A stretch of DNA of 64,000 nucleotides from Mucilaginibacter flavus (GTDB taxonomy: Bacteria > Bacteroidota > Bacteroidia > Sphingobacteriales > Sphingobacteriaceae), in NCBI RefSeq assembly GCF_030409315.1, contig NZ_JAUFPS010000097.1, positions 62,001 to 126,000 on the forward strand. Reading direction: 5' to 3'. Positions 1-9,125 of this stretch are shown piece after piece. Under the pieces are notes generated by a model. That model saw only the letters and a list, made by a program, of their open reading frames with translations. It did no database searches and was not told the DNA's origin. Position numbers and translations under genes: made by a program. How positions within the stretch are numbered: the stretch's first letter is position 1; each line of letters opens with the position of its first letter.

Positions 1-1296
1 TTAACCAAAGGAAGCTTGTTATCAGCAGGGTTACTACTTGTCAGCATCACAATTTTATCAGCTAATCCCAAGCCAAAGTTTATTAAAGAAGGTAAATGGC
101 GGGGCGAGTTTACCGTAAGCGAATCAAAGGTACCATTCAATTTTGAGCTTAAAGGCAGGGATGCCGAACACGCGGTTTTTACGCTCATTAATGGTACCCG
201 CCGGGATAATTTCCATGTCAAATCTATCGGCACCGATTCGGTATATATTAAAATGAATACCTACGATGCGGCACTGGTTGCCAAAATCGAGGATAATGGT
301 TCGCTAAGCGGCGAATACCGCAGCCTGGTGCCGGGTTTTAGAGGTAACTCTTTACCTTTTACTGCCGAGTACGGTAAAACCTATCGTTTTGTAGAGCCCG
401 GCAAAGATGTGGCACCCAAGGCCGATTTAACCGGTAAATGGGAAATAAAAACTTACAGCAAAGAAGCTGTTCCGGCATCTATAGCGCTGTTGAAACAAAA
501 AGGCAACAAGCTTACTGGCGTAGTAATGACTGTAGTTGGCGATACTCGCGAACTGGAAGGCACCGTACAAGGTGATGAGTTTGCTTTAAGCGGCTTTACC
601 GGCCCAAGTCCTTTTATTATTAAAGGTAAAATCAATGCCGATGGCTCCATCAGCGGCGAAGAAGGTTTCGGGATTTATAAAAATCTGAAATTTGATGCCG
701 CCAAAAAAGCTGACGTAGAATTACCCGATCCTTATAAACTTACTTTTTTGAAGGAAGGCTATAAAAAACTTGATTTCTCATTCCCGGGCATTGATGGCAA
801 GCAGGTTTCTTTAAGCGATGCCAAGTACAAAGGCAAAGTGGTTATTGTAGAAATAATTGGTACCTGGTGCCCTAACTGTACAGATCAAACGGTATTTCTT
901 TCACCATGGTTCAATAAAAACCATAACCGTGGTGTAGAAGCTATCGCCCTTGGATTTGAGCAGAAAGACAGCCTGGAATATGCCAAATATACTTTAGGCA
1001 AGTTAAGGGATAAATATGCCATCAATTACGATATCGCTTTTGGCGGCCTGGCCGATAAAAAACTGGTATCGCAAAAACTGCCTGCACTTAACAAGTTCAT
1101 TGCTTTCCCCACTACCATTATCATTGATAGAAAAGGCGACGTAAGGGAAATTTATACAGGCTACACCGGCACCATAACCGGCAAATACCACGAAGATTAC
1201 GAAAAGAAATTCAACAAACTGCTGGATGAGCTAATTGCCGAGCCTGCAACAGAAACAGCCGCGGTTGTTGAACCAGCCGTTCGCCAGGGAAACTAA
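1..1296 (+). CDS. TlpA-like thioredoxin-fold protein, copy 1 (5' end missing)
   Basis: The frame is open to base 1, so the true start lies upstream; the first visible residues look like the core of a signal peptide. A long N-terminal region (about 230 residues, resembling the start of TlpA/AhpC-TSA proteins of Bacteroidota) is followed by a thioredoxin-like domain with the redox motif WCPNC at about nt 866-880, then FPTTIIIDRKG, the usual cis-Pro strand. Likely a periplasmic or outer-membrane-facing thiol-disulfide protein. It is a close paralogue of the next gene, with long stretches identical. It sits 31 bp upstream of copy 2 in the same direction, so the pair is probably cotranscribed. Substrate unknown. 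Confidence 0.85.
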   Translation, partial: LTKGSLLSAGLLLVSITILSANPKPKFIKEGKWRGEFTVSESKVPFNFELKGRDAEHAVFTLINGTRRDNFHVKSIGTDSVYIKMNTYDAALVAKIEDNGSLSGEYRSLVPGFRGNSLPFTAEYGKTYRFVEPGKDVAPKADLTGKWEIKTYSKEAVPASIALLKQKGNKLTGVVMTVVGDTRELEGTVQGDEFALSGFTGPSPFIIKGKINADGSISGEEGFGIYKNLKFDAAKKADVELPDPYKLTFLKEGYKKLDFSFPGIDGKQVSLSDAKYKGKVVIVEIIGTWCPNCTDQTVFLSPWFNKNHNRGVEAIALGFEQKDSLEYAKYTLGKLRDKYAINYDIAFGGLADKKLVSQKLPALNKFIAFPTTIIIDRKGDVREIYTGYTGTITGKYHEDYEKKFNKLLDELIAEPATETAAVVEPAVRQGN

Positions 1297-1327
1297 ATTA
1301 ACTGCTCCTATAAATAATAATTTACAC

Positions 1328-2656
1328 ATGAAAACACTCAATTTAATTACATCATTCAAATGCCTGTCTGTAGGCTTGCTGTTTAGCGGTGCCGCGGCGT
1401 TGGCTGCAGACAAAAATCCGCCCGTAAAATTTATTAAAGAAGGTGTTTGGCGCGGCGTATTTAACGTGGCCGAAACCAAGGTTCCTTTTAATTTTGAACT
1501 GAAGGGCAAGGATGCCGAACATGCGGTATTCACGCTTATTAATGGTAGCCGCCGGGACAACTTTCATGTAAAACAGATAGGTAGGGATTCGGTATTCATT
1601 AAAATGAATACTTACGACGCGGCCCTGGTTGCCAAAGTAGAAGAAGATGGTACCCTGAGTGGCGAATACCGCAGCCTGGTACCGGGTTTCCGTGGCAACT
1701 CATTGCCTTTCACTGCCGAATATGGTAAAACCTACCGCTTTGTTGAACCGGGTAAAGATGTAGCGCCAACAGCTAATCTTACCGGTAAATGGGAACTTAA
1801 AGTTTACTCAAAAGACCAGGTGCCTAATAAAATAGCGGTGTTGAAGCAAACAGGCAACAAACTAACCGGTGTAATTATGCAGGTAACCGGCGATAGCCGC
1901 GAACTGGAAGGAACCGTACAGGGCGATGAATTTGAGTTGAGCGGTTTTACCGGCCCAAGCCCTAAAATTTACAAGGGCAAAATTAATGCTGATGGCACCC
2001 TGAGCGGCGAAATTGGCTCTGGTATTTATGACAATACCAAGTTTGACGCCGTTAAGGATGATAAAGCCGAACTGCCCGATCCTTATAAATTAACTTACCT
2101 TAAAGAGGGTTACAAAAAGCTTGACTTTACCTTTCCAGACCTAACCGGAAAACCTGTCTCCTTAAGCGATGCCAAGTACAAAGGTAAAGTTACCATTATT
2201 GAAATTGTTGGTACCTGGTGCCCTAACTGTACAGATCAAACCGTGTTTCTTTCGCCATGGTTCAATAAAAACCATAACCGCGGGGTAGAGGCTATTGCCA
2301 TAGGTTTTGAGCAAAAGGATAGCTTAAAATACGCGCAGTATACCTTAGGTAAGCTAAAGGAAAAGTATAATATTCAATATGATATTGTATTTGGCGGCCT
2401 GGCCGATAAAAAATTGGTATCGCAAAAATTGCCTGCTTTAAACAAGTTTGTGGCATTCCCAACAACTATTATTATTGATAGAAAAGGCGATGTAAGGGAA
2501 ATTTATACCGGCTACACCGGTACAGTAACCGGCAAATATTACCAGGACTATGAAAAGAAGTTTAACAAACTCCTTGATGAGCTGATAGCCGAGCCTGCTC
2601 CAACAAATGAAGCAAACGCCGTAGAAAACACCAGCGAAACCTTAAAAGGTAAATAA
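1328..2656 (+). CDS. TlpA-like thioredoxin-fold protein, copy 2
   Basis: A 442-residue protein starting at ATG 1328, chosen because a standard signal peptide follows at once (MKTLNL... ending near AALAAD). The upstream in-frame extension to 1235 lies inside the previous gene and lacks a signal. Architecture matches copy 1: N-terminal domain with FIKEGVWRG, then a redoxin domain with GTWCPNC and FPTTIIIDRKGD. The CXXC pair is the expected catalytic dithiol of TlpA/ResA-type proteins. Copies 1 and 2 arose by tandem duplication. A hairpin follows the stop. Probable periplasmic thiol redox role; exact substrate cannot be read from sequence. Confidence 0.9.
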   Translation: MKTLNLITSFKCLSVGLLFSGAAALAADKNPPVKFIKEGVWRGVFNVAETKVPFNFELKGKDAEHAVFTLINGSRRDNFHVKQIGRDSVFIKMNTYDAALVAKVEEDGTLSGEYRSLVPGFRGNSLPFTAEYGKTYRFVEPGKDVAPTANLTGKWELKVYSKDQVPNKIAVLKQTGNKLTGVIMQVTGDSRELEGTVQGDEFELSGFTGPSPKIYKGKINADGTLSGEIGSGIYDNTKFDAVKDDKAELPDPYKLTYLKEGYKKLDFTFPDLTGKPVSLSDAKYKGKVTIIEIVGTWCPNCTDQTVFLSPWFNKNHNRGVEAIAIGFEQKDSLKYAQYTLGKLKEKYNIQYDIVFGGLADKKLVSQKLPALNKFVAFPTTIIIDRKGDVREIYTGYTGTVTGKYYQDYEKKFNKLLDELIAEPAPTNEANAVENTSETLKGK

Positions 2657-2681
2657 TACTAAAACAAAAAAACACACTATT

Positions 2682-2716
2682 CCCGGCAGGGGGCAACCTT
2701 TGCCGGGTTATTTAAA
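2682..2716 (+). terminator. Hairpin after the redoxin pair
   Basis: CCCGGCA (2682-2688) pairs with TGCCGGG (2701-2707) over a 12-nt loop and is followed by a T-rich stretch. Probable rho-independent terminator or attenuator before the YceI gene. Confidence 0.6.
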
Positions 2717-2728
2717 CTTTAAAATATC

Positions 2729-3406
2729 ATGACCACCATTACTAAATTATCTGGCGCTGTTTTGTTAACGGCATTTGTATCGTTAACGGCATTTACGCCA
2801 TCGACCATTAAAAACGTTAGGCTAACCACAGGAAAAGGCAAAACTATTAAAACAGTTGAAGTCAACAAAAAACATAAAGTTGCCACTTTTAAAGTTGATA
2901 ACGAAAGCAGCAAACTTACCTGGGCTGCAAAAAAAGCAACCGGCGATCACAACGGCGAGGTTAAAGTAAGCAATGGCAATTTTGCCATTGAAAATAACGC
3001 GCTAAAGGGTGGTAGTTTTGATATCGACCTGAATACCATTACTGATGCCGACCTTACCGACCAGGCTTCAAATGATAAACTGGTAAGTACTTTAAAAAGT
3101 GAAACTTTTTTCAATACCGAAAAATTCCCTAAAGCAAATTTTGTACTGGCATCTGCCACAAAAACCAGCGGCAACCAATATGATGTTAAAGGTAAACTAA
3201 CTATAAAAGGCATCACCAACGATGTAAGTTTCCCGGCTACCGTAACTGTGGCTGGCAAAAAACTAACCGCTACTGCAAAAATCACGGTTGACCGTACTAA
3301 ATATGATATCAAATTTCGCTCAAAAAACTTTTTTGAAAACCTGGGCGATAAAGTGATTTATGATGATTTTGATATTAACGTAAACCTTAACGCAACCGCG
3401 CAGTAA
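2729..3406 (+). CDS. YceI-family lipid-binding-like periplasmic protein
   Basis: A 225-residue protein with an N-terminal signal-like helix (MTTITKLSGAVLLTAFVSLT) and a YceI beta-barrel domain from about residue 50. The family pattern of a strand start SSKLTWAAKK, then GDHNGEVKVSNG, then GGSFDIDLNTI, and late KGKLTIKGITNDVSFP is visible. YceI proteins form lipocalin-like barrels that bind polyisoprenoids such as ubiquinone precursors and are often found with cytochromes or redox stress genes, which fits this cluster. It follows the redoxin pair after a hairpin. Ligand here is not known. Confidence 0.88.
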   Translation: MTTITKLSGAVLLTAFVSLTAFTPSTIKNVRLTTGKGKTIKTVEVNKKHKVATFKVDNESSKLTWAAKKATGDHNGEVKVSNGNFAIENNALKGGSFDIDLNTITDADLTDQASNDKLVSTLKSETFFNTEKFPKANFVLASATKTSGNQYDVKGKLTIKGITNDVSFPATVTVAGKKLTATAKITVDRTKYDIKFRSKNFFENLGDKVIYDDFDINVNLNATAQ

Positions 3407-3530
3407 CACGGTTTCTTCATAAAATAAATTACACATTATTAAATAATAAACATGGCTGCCAATAAGGCGGAGGGCCATTGTTTTGTCAAAAGCATTTAAA
3501 AACGTCGCTTAGTTGGGTTGTGGATCGGTA

Positions 3531-3554
3531 GCCGGGATGCGTTGTTATCCCGGC
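3531..3554. repeat. GC-rich hairpin upstream of the cytochrome peroxidase
   Basis: Perfect 8-bp inverted repeat GCCGGGAT (3531-3538) / ATCCCGGC (3547-3554) with an 8-nt loop, about 40 bp before the peroxidase start. No T-run follows, so it looks more like a leader structure or operator than a simple terminator. Confidence 0.5.
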
Positions 3555-3596
3555 GAAGGTCCCTTAATTGATGCAGCAAGCTAAATGCATTATGGT

Positions 3597-4559
3597 ATGA
3601 AAAAAGGAAATATACTTTTGGTGATAGCGGCAACTGGCACGCTGATAGGTTTGATGAGTTTTGCAGGCACAAAAGATGATGTGCAAACCAAAGAGCAACT
3701 GGGCGAAAAACTGTTTTTCGACCCTATATTATCCGGTGATAACAGCATTAGCTGCTCGTCATGCCATAAGCCAGAGTTTGCTTTTGCCGATACCGCTACC
3801 TTTAGCAAAGGTATAAAAGGCAACCTTACCGCAAGAAATTCGCCGGGGTTAACCAATCTCTCCGGTCGGCCACACCTGTTTTGGGATGGTCGTGCAGCTT
3901 CATTAGAGGAGCAGGCATTGGGGCCAATTACATCGGCAACAGAAATGGGCTTACCTATTGAGGAAGCCGTAAAAAAATTAAACGATAATAAATACTACGC
4001 TGATGCATTCCAAAAGATATTTAAATCAACACCCACCAAAGATAATCTGTTGAAGGCCATAGCCTCATTTGAGCGCACGCTGGAAACATCAAACAGCCCT
4101 TATGACCGTTACATTAACGGCGATGATAATGCTTTATCGGCATCAGCGGCGCGCGGCCGCCTGTTGTTTATTGGTAAGGCTAATTGCAACAACTGCCACT
4201 CTGGCGAGGATTTTACTGCCGATAGGTTTAAAAGTATTGGCCTGTACAATGGCAAGGATCTGAATGATCCCGGTCGCTCTGCCATCACCAATAACAAAAC
4301 CGAAGAAGGGGAGTTTAAAATTCCAAGCTTACGCAATGTAGCTGTTACAGCGCCCTATATGCATAACGGCAAATTCAAAACTTTAAAAAGCGTGGTTGAA
4401 TATTATAACAACCCCTCGGCAGTGGTAAAAGATGGCATCAACCGCGATCTTTCGCTGGATAAGCCTTTAAATTTAAATGATGGCGAGATCAATGACATTG
4501 TTGAATTTTTAAAAGCCCTTACCGATGATCGTTTCAAACAAAAGCTTGCCTCAAATTAA
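3597..4559 (+). CDS. Di-haem cytochrome c peroxidase (CcpA/MauG family)
   Basis: A 320-residue protein reducing hydrogen peroxide with electrons from small periplasmic donors in this family. ATG 3597 is preferred over ATG 3585 because MKKGNILLVIAATG begins a clean signal peptide. Two c-type haem motifs are visible: CSSCH in the N-terminal half (near residue 51) and CNNCH in the C-terminal half (near residue 196). The stretch IPSLRNVAVTAPYMHNG is the family signature near the C-terminal haem. Two haem sites and a length near 320-340 residues fit CcpA-type peroxidases. Neighbouring superoxide dismutase and thioredoxin-fold genes support an oxidative-stress role. Confidence 0.92.
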   Translation: MKKGNILLVIAATGTLIGLMSFAGTKDDVQTKEQLGEKLFFDPILSGDNSISCSSCHKPEFAFADTATFSKGIKGNLTARNSPGLTNLSGRPHLFWDGRAASLEEQALGPITSATEMGLPIEEAVKKLNDNKYYADAFQKIFKSTPTKDNLLKAIASFERTLETSNSPYDRYINGDDNALSASAARGRLLFIGKANCNNCHSGEDFTADRFKSIGLYNGKDLNDPGRSAITNNKTEEGEFKIPSLRNVAVTAPYMHNGKFKTLKSVVEYYNNPSAVVKDGINRDLSLDKPLNLNDGEINDIVEFLKALTDDRFKQKLASN

Positions 4560-4594
4560 AATTCCCCTTTCAAATAATTAATTAAACGCAATAC

Positions 4595-4652
4595 CAAAGC
4601 GTGAATAATTGAGCCGGAATGTACCGGCTTAGCCACCGCTTTGATTTTTTTA
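4595..4652 (+). terminator. Nested terminator between peroxidase and TonB receptor
   Basis: Outer arms CAAAGCG (4595-4601) and CGCTTTG (4638-4644) enclose an inner hairpin AGCCGG (4612-4617) / CCGGCT (4624-4629), and a run of seven T follows. This is a strong rho-independent terminator with a side hairpin, which could also act as an attenuator. Confidence 0.7.
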
Positions 4653-4663
4653 CCCCTTTTTAA

Positions 4664-7429
4664 ATGAAGAAAATTGTACTCCTGCTTTTATTTTTTAGCC
4701 TGGCATACGGGCAAAATCTATTTGCACAAAAACGAACGGTAAGCGGTGTAGTGACCGGTGCCGATGATCATAAACCGCTACCCGGTGTATCCATAACTGT
4801 AAAAGGCCTCAACCAGGGAGCCGTGACTAAAGCCGATGGCTCGTTTGATATTGTTATCCGGAATGGTAAATACCTGTTGTTTTCCTTTATAGGTTACGAA
4901 ACCCAGGAAGTTGAAATTGATGGCTTAAAGCAATTTAACATCGCTCTTAAACCGGCTGGTAATAACCTTAACGAGGTGCAAATTATTGGCTCTCGTAATG
5001 CTAATCGTACCAAGCTTAATTCGGCATCGGCTGTTGATGTTATTGATGTTAAGCCATTGTTGGAATCGGCACCACAGGTGAGTGTAACGCAGATACTGCA
5101 ATATATATCGCCATCATTCCACTCGGTAAACGGCAGCAACGCCGGTGATGCCGGATCGGCACTGAGCCTTGCCCAATTGCGTGGTTTAGGTCCCGACCAG
5201 GTTTTGGTTTTGATAAACGGAAAACGCAGGCATAAAAGCGCCAACGTAAACTACGGTGGCTTAGGCAACGGTTCAACCGGGTACGATCTGAACTCTATCC
5301 CAACGGGATCTATCGATAGGATTGAAATTTTGCGCGATGGCGCAGCTGCTCAATATGGATCAGACGCTATCGCGGGCGTAATCAACATCGTTTTAAAGAA
5401 AAAAACGGACGACCTGGTGGTAAGTACCTCCGGAAGTACACGTCGCCGTGGCGATGGAGCCGTTACCCGTACCAATGCCAATTATGGCGTAGGTTTAGGC
5501 GATAATGGTGGTTTTATTAATGCCACCGCCGAATACGCCACGCAAGCCATAGCTTTACCCGCGGGTAAAGCAGATGCCGGCTTATACAATGGCCCCATTT
5601 ATGGTGGCGGGGCAAATACACGCGGATACGATGCTATTTATACCAAAGCTATTGATGATGCTATTTTGGCAAGCCGGGGTATTGACAGGCATTATTTTGA
5701 TCAGCGTGGTGGCGGTGCTAATGCCGGCCAGGACGCGTTACTATTCTTTAACGCAGGTTTGCCGTTAAACAAAACAACAGACATTTATGCCTTTGGTGGT
5801 ATCAGCAGTCGTAATTCGCAATTTACGGCGGTTTACCGCTTACCGGGGTGGACATCAAGAAACAATAATTTCATATATCCCGATGGCTTCCTGCCTGCCA
5901 TGGAAAACAACATTGTAGATGCATCAATCGCTGTGGGTATTAAAGGAAAAATAGGGGAGTGGAACGTAGATCTATCAAATACCTACGGCAAAAACAGCTT
6001 TAGCAACCGGGTTGATAATTCATTAAATGCCAGCTTAGGCTTAAAAAGCCCAACCAGTTTTGACGCGGGCAGATACAGTGCCGGGCAAAACACTACAGGC
6101 CTTGATTTTAACCGATACTTTGATAAGCTTTTGAAAGGTTTGAACGTGGCCTTCGGTGTGCAAAACAGGGTAGAGAGTTTCCAGATCATAGCCGGCGAAG
6201 AAGCTTCTTATTCAAAGGCAGATCAGCGTACTATTGTTGATGTTGATACTACTACAGGTGGCATCCCATATTTATCAAACGCCGGTGTTACATCATTAAA
6301 CGGACTGGCAGCAGGCTCGCAGATACACCTTGGTTTCAGGCCCGAGAACGCGGTTAATGTAAGCCGTTCGGTAACCGCGGGCTATGCCGATTTGGAATTG
6401 AACATAACTAAAGAATGGCTGATTTCGGGCGCTGGCCGCGCCGAATACTTCTCTGATTTTGGCAACGTATTTACCTGGAAAGCCGCCACCCGTTACAGCT
6501 TTGCCCGCTGGTTAAACATTCGCGGATCTGCTAATACCGGCTTCAGGGCACCGGATTTAGCACAGTCATACTACACTTCAATTTCCACCACATTTCAGCA
6601 GGGCAAAGGTGTTGATATCTTAACAGCATCGAACCAAAGCGCAGCCGCAAGGGCTTTGGGAATCCCTAAATTATCGCCAGAGAAATCAAAAGGATATGCT
6701 TTGGGGCTTACCTCGGCACCTGGCAGTAACGTTGAGTTAACGGTTGACGCTTATTTGATAGATATCAATAACCGGGTAGGTAATACGGGCAACTTTACTT
6801 CGTCGGATACTAATTTGCCTGCAGACGTTAAAACCCTGTTTCAGCAAACGGGTGCTGCCCAGGCCAACTTTTTTTACAACGAGTTTAGTACCCGTACAAA
6901 AGGGATTGAGTTTACCGGCAGCTATAAAGTACTGTTAGATAAAGGTAATATCAATTTCCTGTTTGGCGGTAACTTCGAAAAAAATGAAGTAACTAAAGTA
7001 AATACACCTAAGGGGCTGGAAAAGTATACCAACGTAATTCTAAGTCCGGCAGAACGGGCAAGGGTTACCACCAATATCCCGGCTCAAAAGGTTAACCTGC
7101 AAGGTATTTACAGTGTGGATAAATTTACCTTCCTGGCCCGTACAGTTTACTTTGGTAAAGTAACCACAGCCTCACAGCTAAGTGCTGCCGATCCACTTAA
7201 TCCGGTATACTTTTATCAAAACCTGAAACCAATATGGGTTACCGACCTATCTGTTGGCTATAAATTTAACCCAAAACTGCAGGGTACTGTAGGTATAAAC
7301 AATGTGTTTAATGTATTGGGCGATTATACCGATCCATCCATCGCGGGCCTGCGTAATCCAACAGTGGTTGGCATACAAAACGGTAGTGCCGGCATACAGC
7401 CATTTATCAAGTTATCAGCTCATCTATAA
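4664..7429 (+). CDS. TonB-dependent outer-membrane receptor
   Basis: A 921-residue outer-membrane receptor. A signal peptide ends near QNLFAQ (residue 22). A carboxypeptidase-regulatory-like domain follows (KRTVSGVVTGADDHKPLPGVSI to about residue 100), then the plug domain (about 110-245; includes LRGLGPDQVLVLINGKR and GAAAQYGSDAIAGVINI), then a beta-barrel ending in an aromatic-poor strand FIKLSAHL. This resembles iron/siderophore-type receptors rather than SusC, since the length is below 1000 residues and no SusD follows. It is followed 11 bp later by a DUF4397 lipoprotein, so the two may form a surface pair. Substrate not determinable. Confidence 0.92.
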   Translation: MKKIVLLLLFFSLAYGQNLFAQKRTVSGVVTGADDHKPLPGVSITVKGLNQGAVTKADGSFDIVIRNGKYLLFSFIGYETQEVEIDGLKQFNIALKPAGNNLNEVQIIGSRNANRTKLNSASAVDVIDVKPLLESAPQVSVTQILQYISPSFHSVNGSNAGDAGSALSLAQLRGLGPDQVLVLINGKRRHKSANVNYGGLGNGSTGYDLNSIPTGSIDRIEILRDGAAAQYGSDAIAGVINIVLKKKTDDLVVSTSGSTRRRGDGAVTRTNANYGVGLGDNGGFINATAEYATQAIALPAGKADAGLYNGPIYGGGANTRGYDAIYTKAIDDAILASRGIDRHYFDQRGGGANAGQDALLFFNAGLPLNKTTDIYAFGGISSRNSQFTAVYRLPGWTSRNNNFIYPDGFLPAMENNIVDASIAVGIKGKIGEWNVDLSNTYGKNSFSNRVDNSLNASLGLKSPTSFDAGRYSAGQNTTGLDFNRYFDKLLKGLNVAFGVQNRVESFQIIAGEEASYSKADQRTIVDVDTTTGGIPYLSNAGVTSLNGLAAGSQIHLGFRPENAVNVSRSVTAGYADLELNITKEWLISGAGRAEYFSDFGNVFTWKAATRYSFARWLNIRGSANTGFRAPDLAQSYYTSISTTFQQGKGVDILTASNQSAAARALGIPKLSPEKSKGYALGLTSAPGSNVELTVDAYLIDINNRVGNTGNFTSSDTNLPADVKTLFQQTGAAQANFFYNEFSTRTKGIEFTGSYKVLLDKGNINFLFGGNFEKNEVTKVNTPKGLEKYTNVILSPAERARVTTNIPAQKVNLQGIYSVDKFTFLARTVYFGKVTTASQLSAADPLNPVYFYQNLKPIWVTDLSVGYKFNPKLQGTVGINNVFNVLGDYTDPSIAGLRNPTVVGIQNGSAGIQPFIKLSAHL

Positions 7430-7440
7430 GCGCAATTGTC

Positions 7441-8283
7441 ATGAACATTATATATTTCAATCAACATAACAGACTACTGAAAAAAGCATCGCTTTTTGGT
7501 GCACAGCAACTATATTTATTACTGGCAGCACTCTTATTACTCGGTACATCGTGCAAAAAAACAGATTATTTAAACGTAAACGCCGCTGATAGATCGGCAC
7601 TTGTAGCACATGTCAGTTTTGTAAACGCCAGACCTGTGAATGCCAATATCCAGTTTTGGGTGTACACTACACAGGTAACTAAAACCGCATTGGCCATCAA
7701 TACCAAAAGCGATTACCTGGATACCCAGTTTGGCGATGTGCAGATCAATTTTACCGAAGGCACCAATACATCATACAAAGCATCCCGAGAATTTGGTAAC
7801 AGCGCCACTTTTACAACAACCGGCGGGCCAAATGGTCCCATTGCTAATTATTACCATACCGTTTTTGCCATTAAAAACACAAAAGCCACAGCCGATTCAT
7901 TGATCCTTTTTTATGATGATCTATCGGCTCCGGCTGCTGGCAAAGCAAAAATAAGGTTTGTAAACCTGGCCCCCGGCACACCTAATGTTGATTTTGGCAT
8001 TGTCGGGCAAACAGCCTTGTTTACCGGTACAGCATACGGAAGGGCAGGAGGATCTGTGTTATCGGGCACTGGGTTAAACACCTGGTCAATCGGGCCGTTT
8101 GTGTCGGTTGATGCAGGCACCTTTAATTTTTCAGTAACACAAAGTTCAGATCATTCGGTGCTAAGTATCCAAAACAATAAACTAAGCAATGTTACGCTTG
8201 CCGCCGGTAAAATATATACCATATACATCAATGGCACACCAGGCAGTACAGCCTTGGGCGCCACAGTATTAGCCCATAATTAA
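7441..8283 (+). CDS. DUF4397-domain lipoprotein
   Basis: A 280-residue protein with a hydrophobic N-terminal stretch ending in the lipobox LLGTSC (Cys at about residue 38), so it is probably a lipoprotein. The rest carries DUF4397-type beta-sandwich repeats (FVNARPVNANIQFWV and later IRFVNLAPGTPNVDF), the typical 'hNaspdap' pattern of the family. It follows the TonB receptor by 11 bp and ends before a strong terminator, which marks the end of that transcription unit. Role is unknown; possible surface partner of the receptor. Confidence 0.82.
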   Translation: MNIIYFNQHNRLLKKASLFGAQQLYLLLAALLLLGTSCKKTDYLNVNAADRSALVAHVSFVNARPVNANIQFWVYTTQVTKTALAINTKSDYLDTQFGDVQINFTEGTNTSYKASREFGNSATFTTTGGPNGPIANYYHTVFAIKNTKATADSLILFYDDLSAPAAGKAKIRFVNLAPGTPNVDFGIVGQTALFTGTAYGRAGGSVLSGTGLNTWSIGPFVSVDAGTFNFSVTQSSDHSVLSIQNNKLSNVTLAAGKIYTIYINGTPGSTALGATVLAHN

Positions 8284-8328
8284 TTAAAAATAAGGCACAA
8301 ATATCAGTGATTTAATAGGTGTGCTACT

Positions 8329-8366
8329 AAAGCTGTCCCGGTTTAATCCGGGCAGCTTTATTTAAC
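8329..8366 (+). terminator. Terminator after DUF4397 gene
   Basis: AAAGCTG-CCCGG (8329-8341) pairs with CCGGG-CAGCTTT (8348-8359) around a 6-nt loop with one bulge, then ATTTAA. Clear rho-independent hairpin separating the receptor unit from the superoxide dismutase. Confidence 0.75.
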
Positions 8367-8384
8367 TAAATAAATACAATCAAC

Positions 8385-9125
8385 ATGAAAAACAACAGTC
8401 GCAGAAAATTTATTGAAAATACCTTAAAAGCAACGGCTGCGGTAGCCTTGGCTGGTCCGGTTATATTTGGCGCAGATAAAACATACGCCCGGGAGGCGGC
8501 AAATACGCGGGAATTTATTGCCGCTGAGGCATTGCAATTTACCCAGGTGCCTTTAGGTTTTGAGTACAATGCCCTTGAACCATACATAGACACGCAAACC
8601 AACCAGATTCATTACACCAAACATCACACTGCTTACATTAAAAATGTAAATGATGCTATAGTGGCCGAAAAGATAAGCTACACTACTGAAAAGGAGTTTT
8701 TTGATCATGCTTCCCAGTTATCGCCAAAGGCGCGTAACAACGGTGGTGGTGCCTGGAACCATAACTTTTTTTGGCAAAGTTTAACGCCAAAACCAACCGC
8801 GCCCCAGGGGAAGTTAAAAGATGCCATTAATGTTGCCTTTGGCTCATTGGAGTTATTTAAGGCGCAGTTTGCACAAGCGGCGCTCAGTCGCTTTGGATCG
8901 GGCTGGGTATGGTTGGTTAATGTAGATGGCAAGCTTAGCATAGCCTCTACAGCTAACCAGGATAATCCTTTATTTGATAATGCTACAGTAAAAGGTACGC
9001 CTTTGCTGGCCCTGGATGTTTGGGAGCACGCTTACTACCTCAAATATCAGAATAAACGCAACGAGTATGTTGCCGGCTGGTGGAACGTGTTAAACTGGAA
9101 CGAGGTTAGTAAACGGTTGGGATAA
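8385..9125 (+). CDS. sod: Fe/Mn superoxide dismutase with Tat signal
   Basis: A 246-residue Fe/Mn superoxide dismutase. The N-terminus has a twin-arginine motif (SRRKFIE, residues 4-10) followed by a hydrophobic stretch ending near ADKTYA, which indicates Tat export of a folded metalloenzyme. The mature part shows the four metal-ligand sites: IHYTKHH (first His), GGGAWNHNFFW (second His), LALDVWEHAYY (Asp and third His). Export is less common than cytosolic location for this family and fits the neighbouring periplasmic peroxidase. The stop codon overlaps the next start by one base. Fe versus Mn preference cannot be decided by eye. Confidence 0.93.
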   Translation: MKNNSRRKFIENTLKATAAVALAGPVIFGADKTYAREAANTREFIAAEALQFTQVPLGFEYNALEPYIDTQTNQIHYTKHHTAYIKNVNDAIVAEKISYTTEKEFFDHASQLSPKARNNGGGAWNHNFFWQSLTPKPTAPQGKLKDAINVAFGSLELFKAQFAQAALSRFGSGWVWLVNVDGKLSIASTANQDNPLFDNATVKGTPLLALDVWEHAYYLKYQNKRNEYVAGWWNVLNWNEVSKRLG

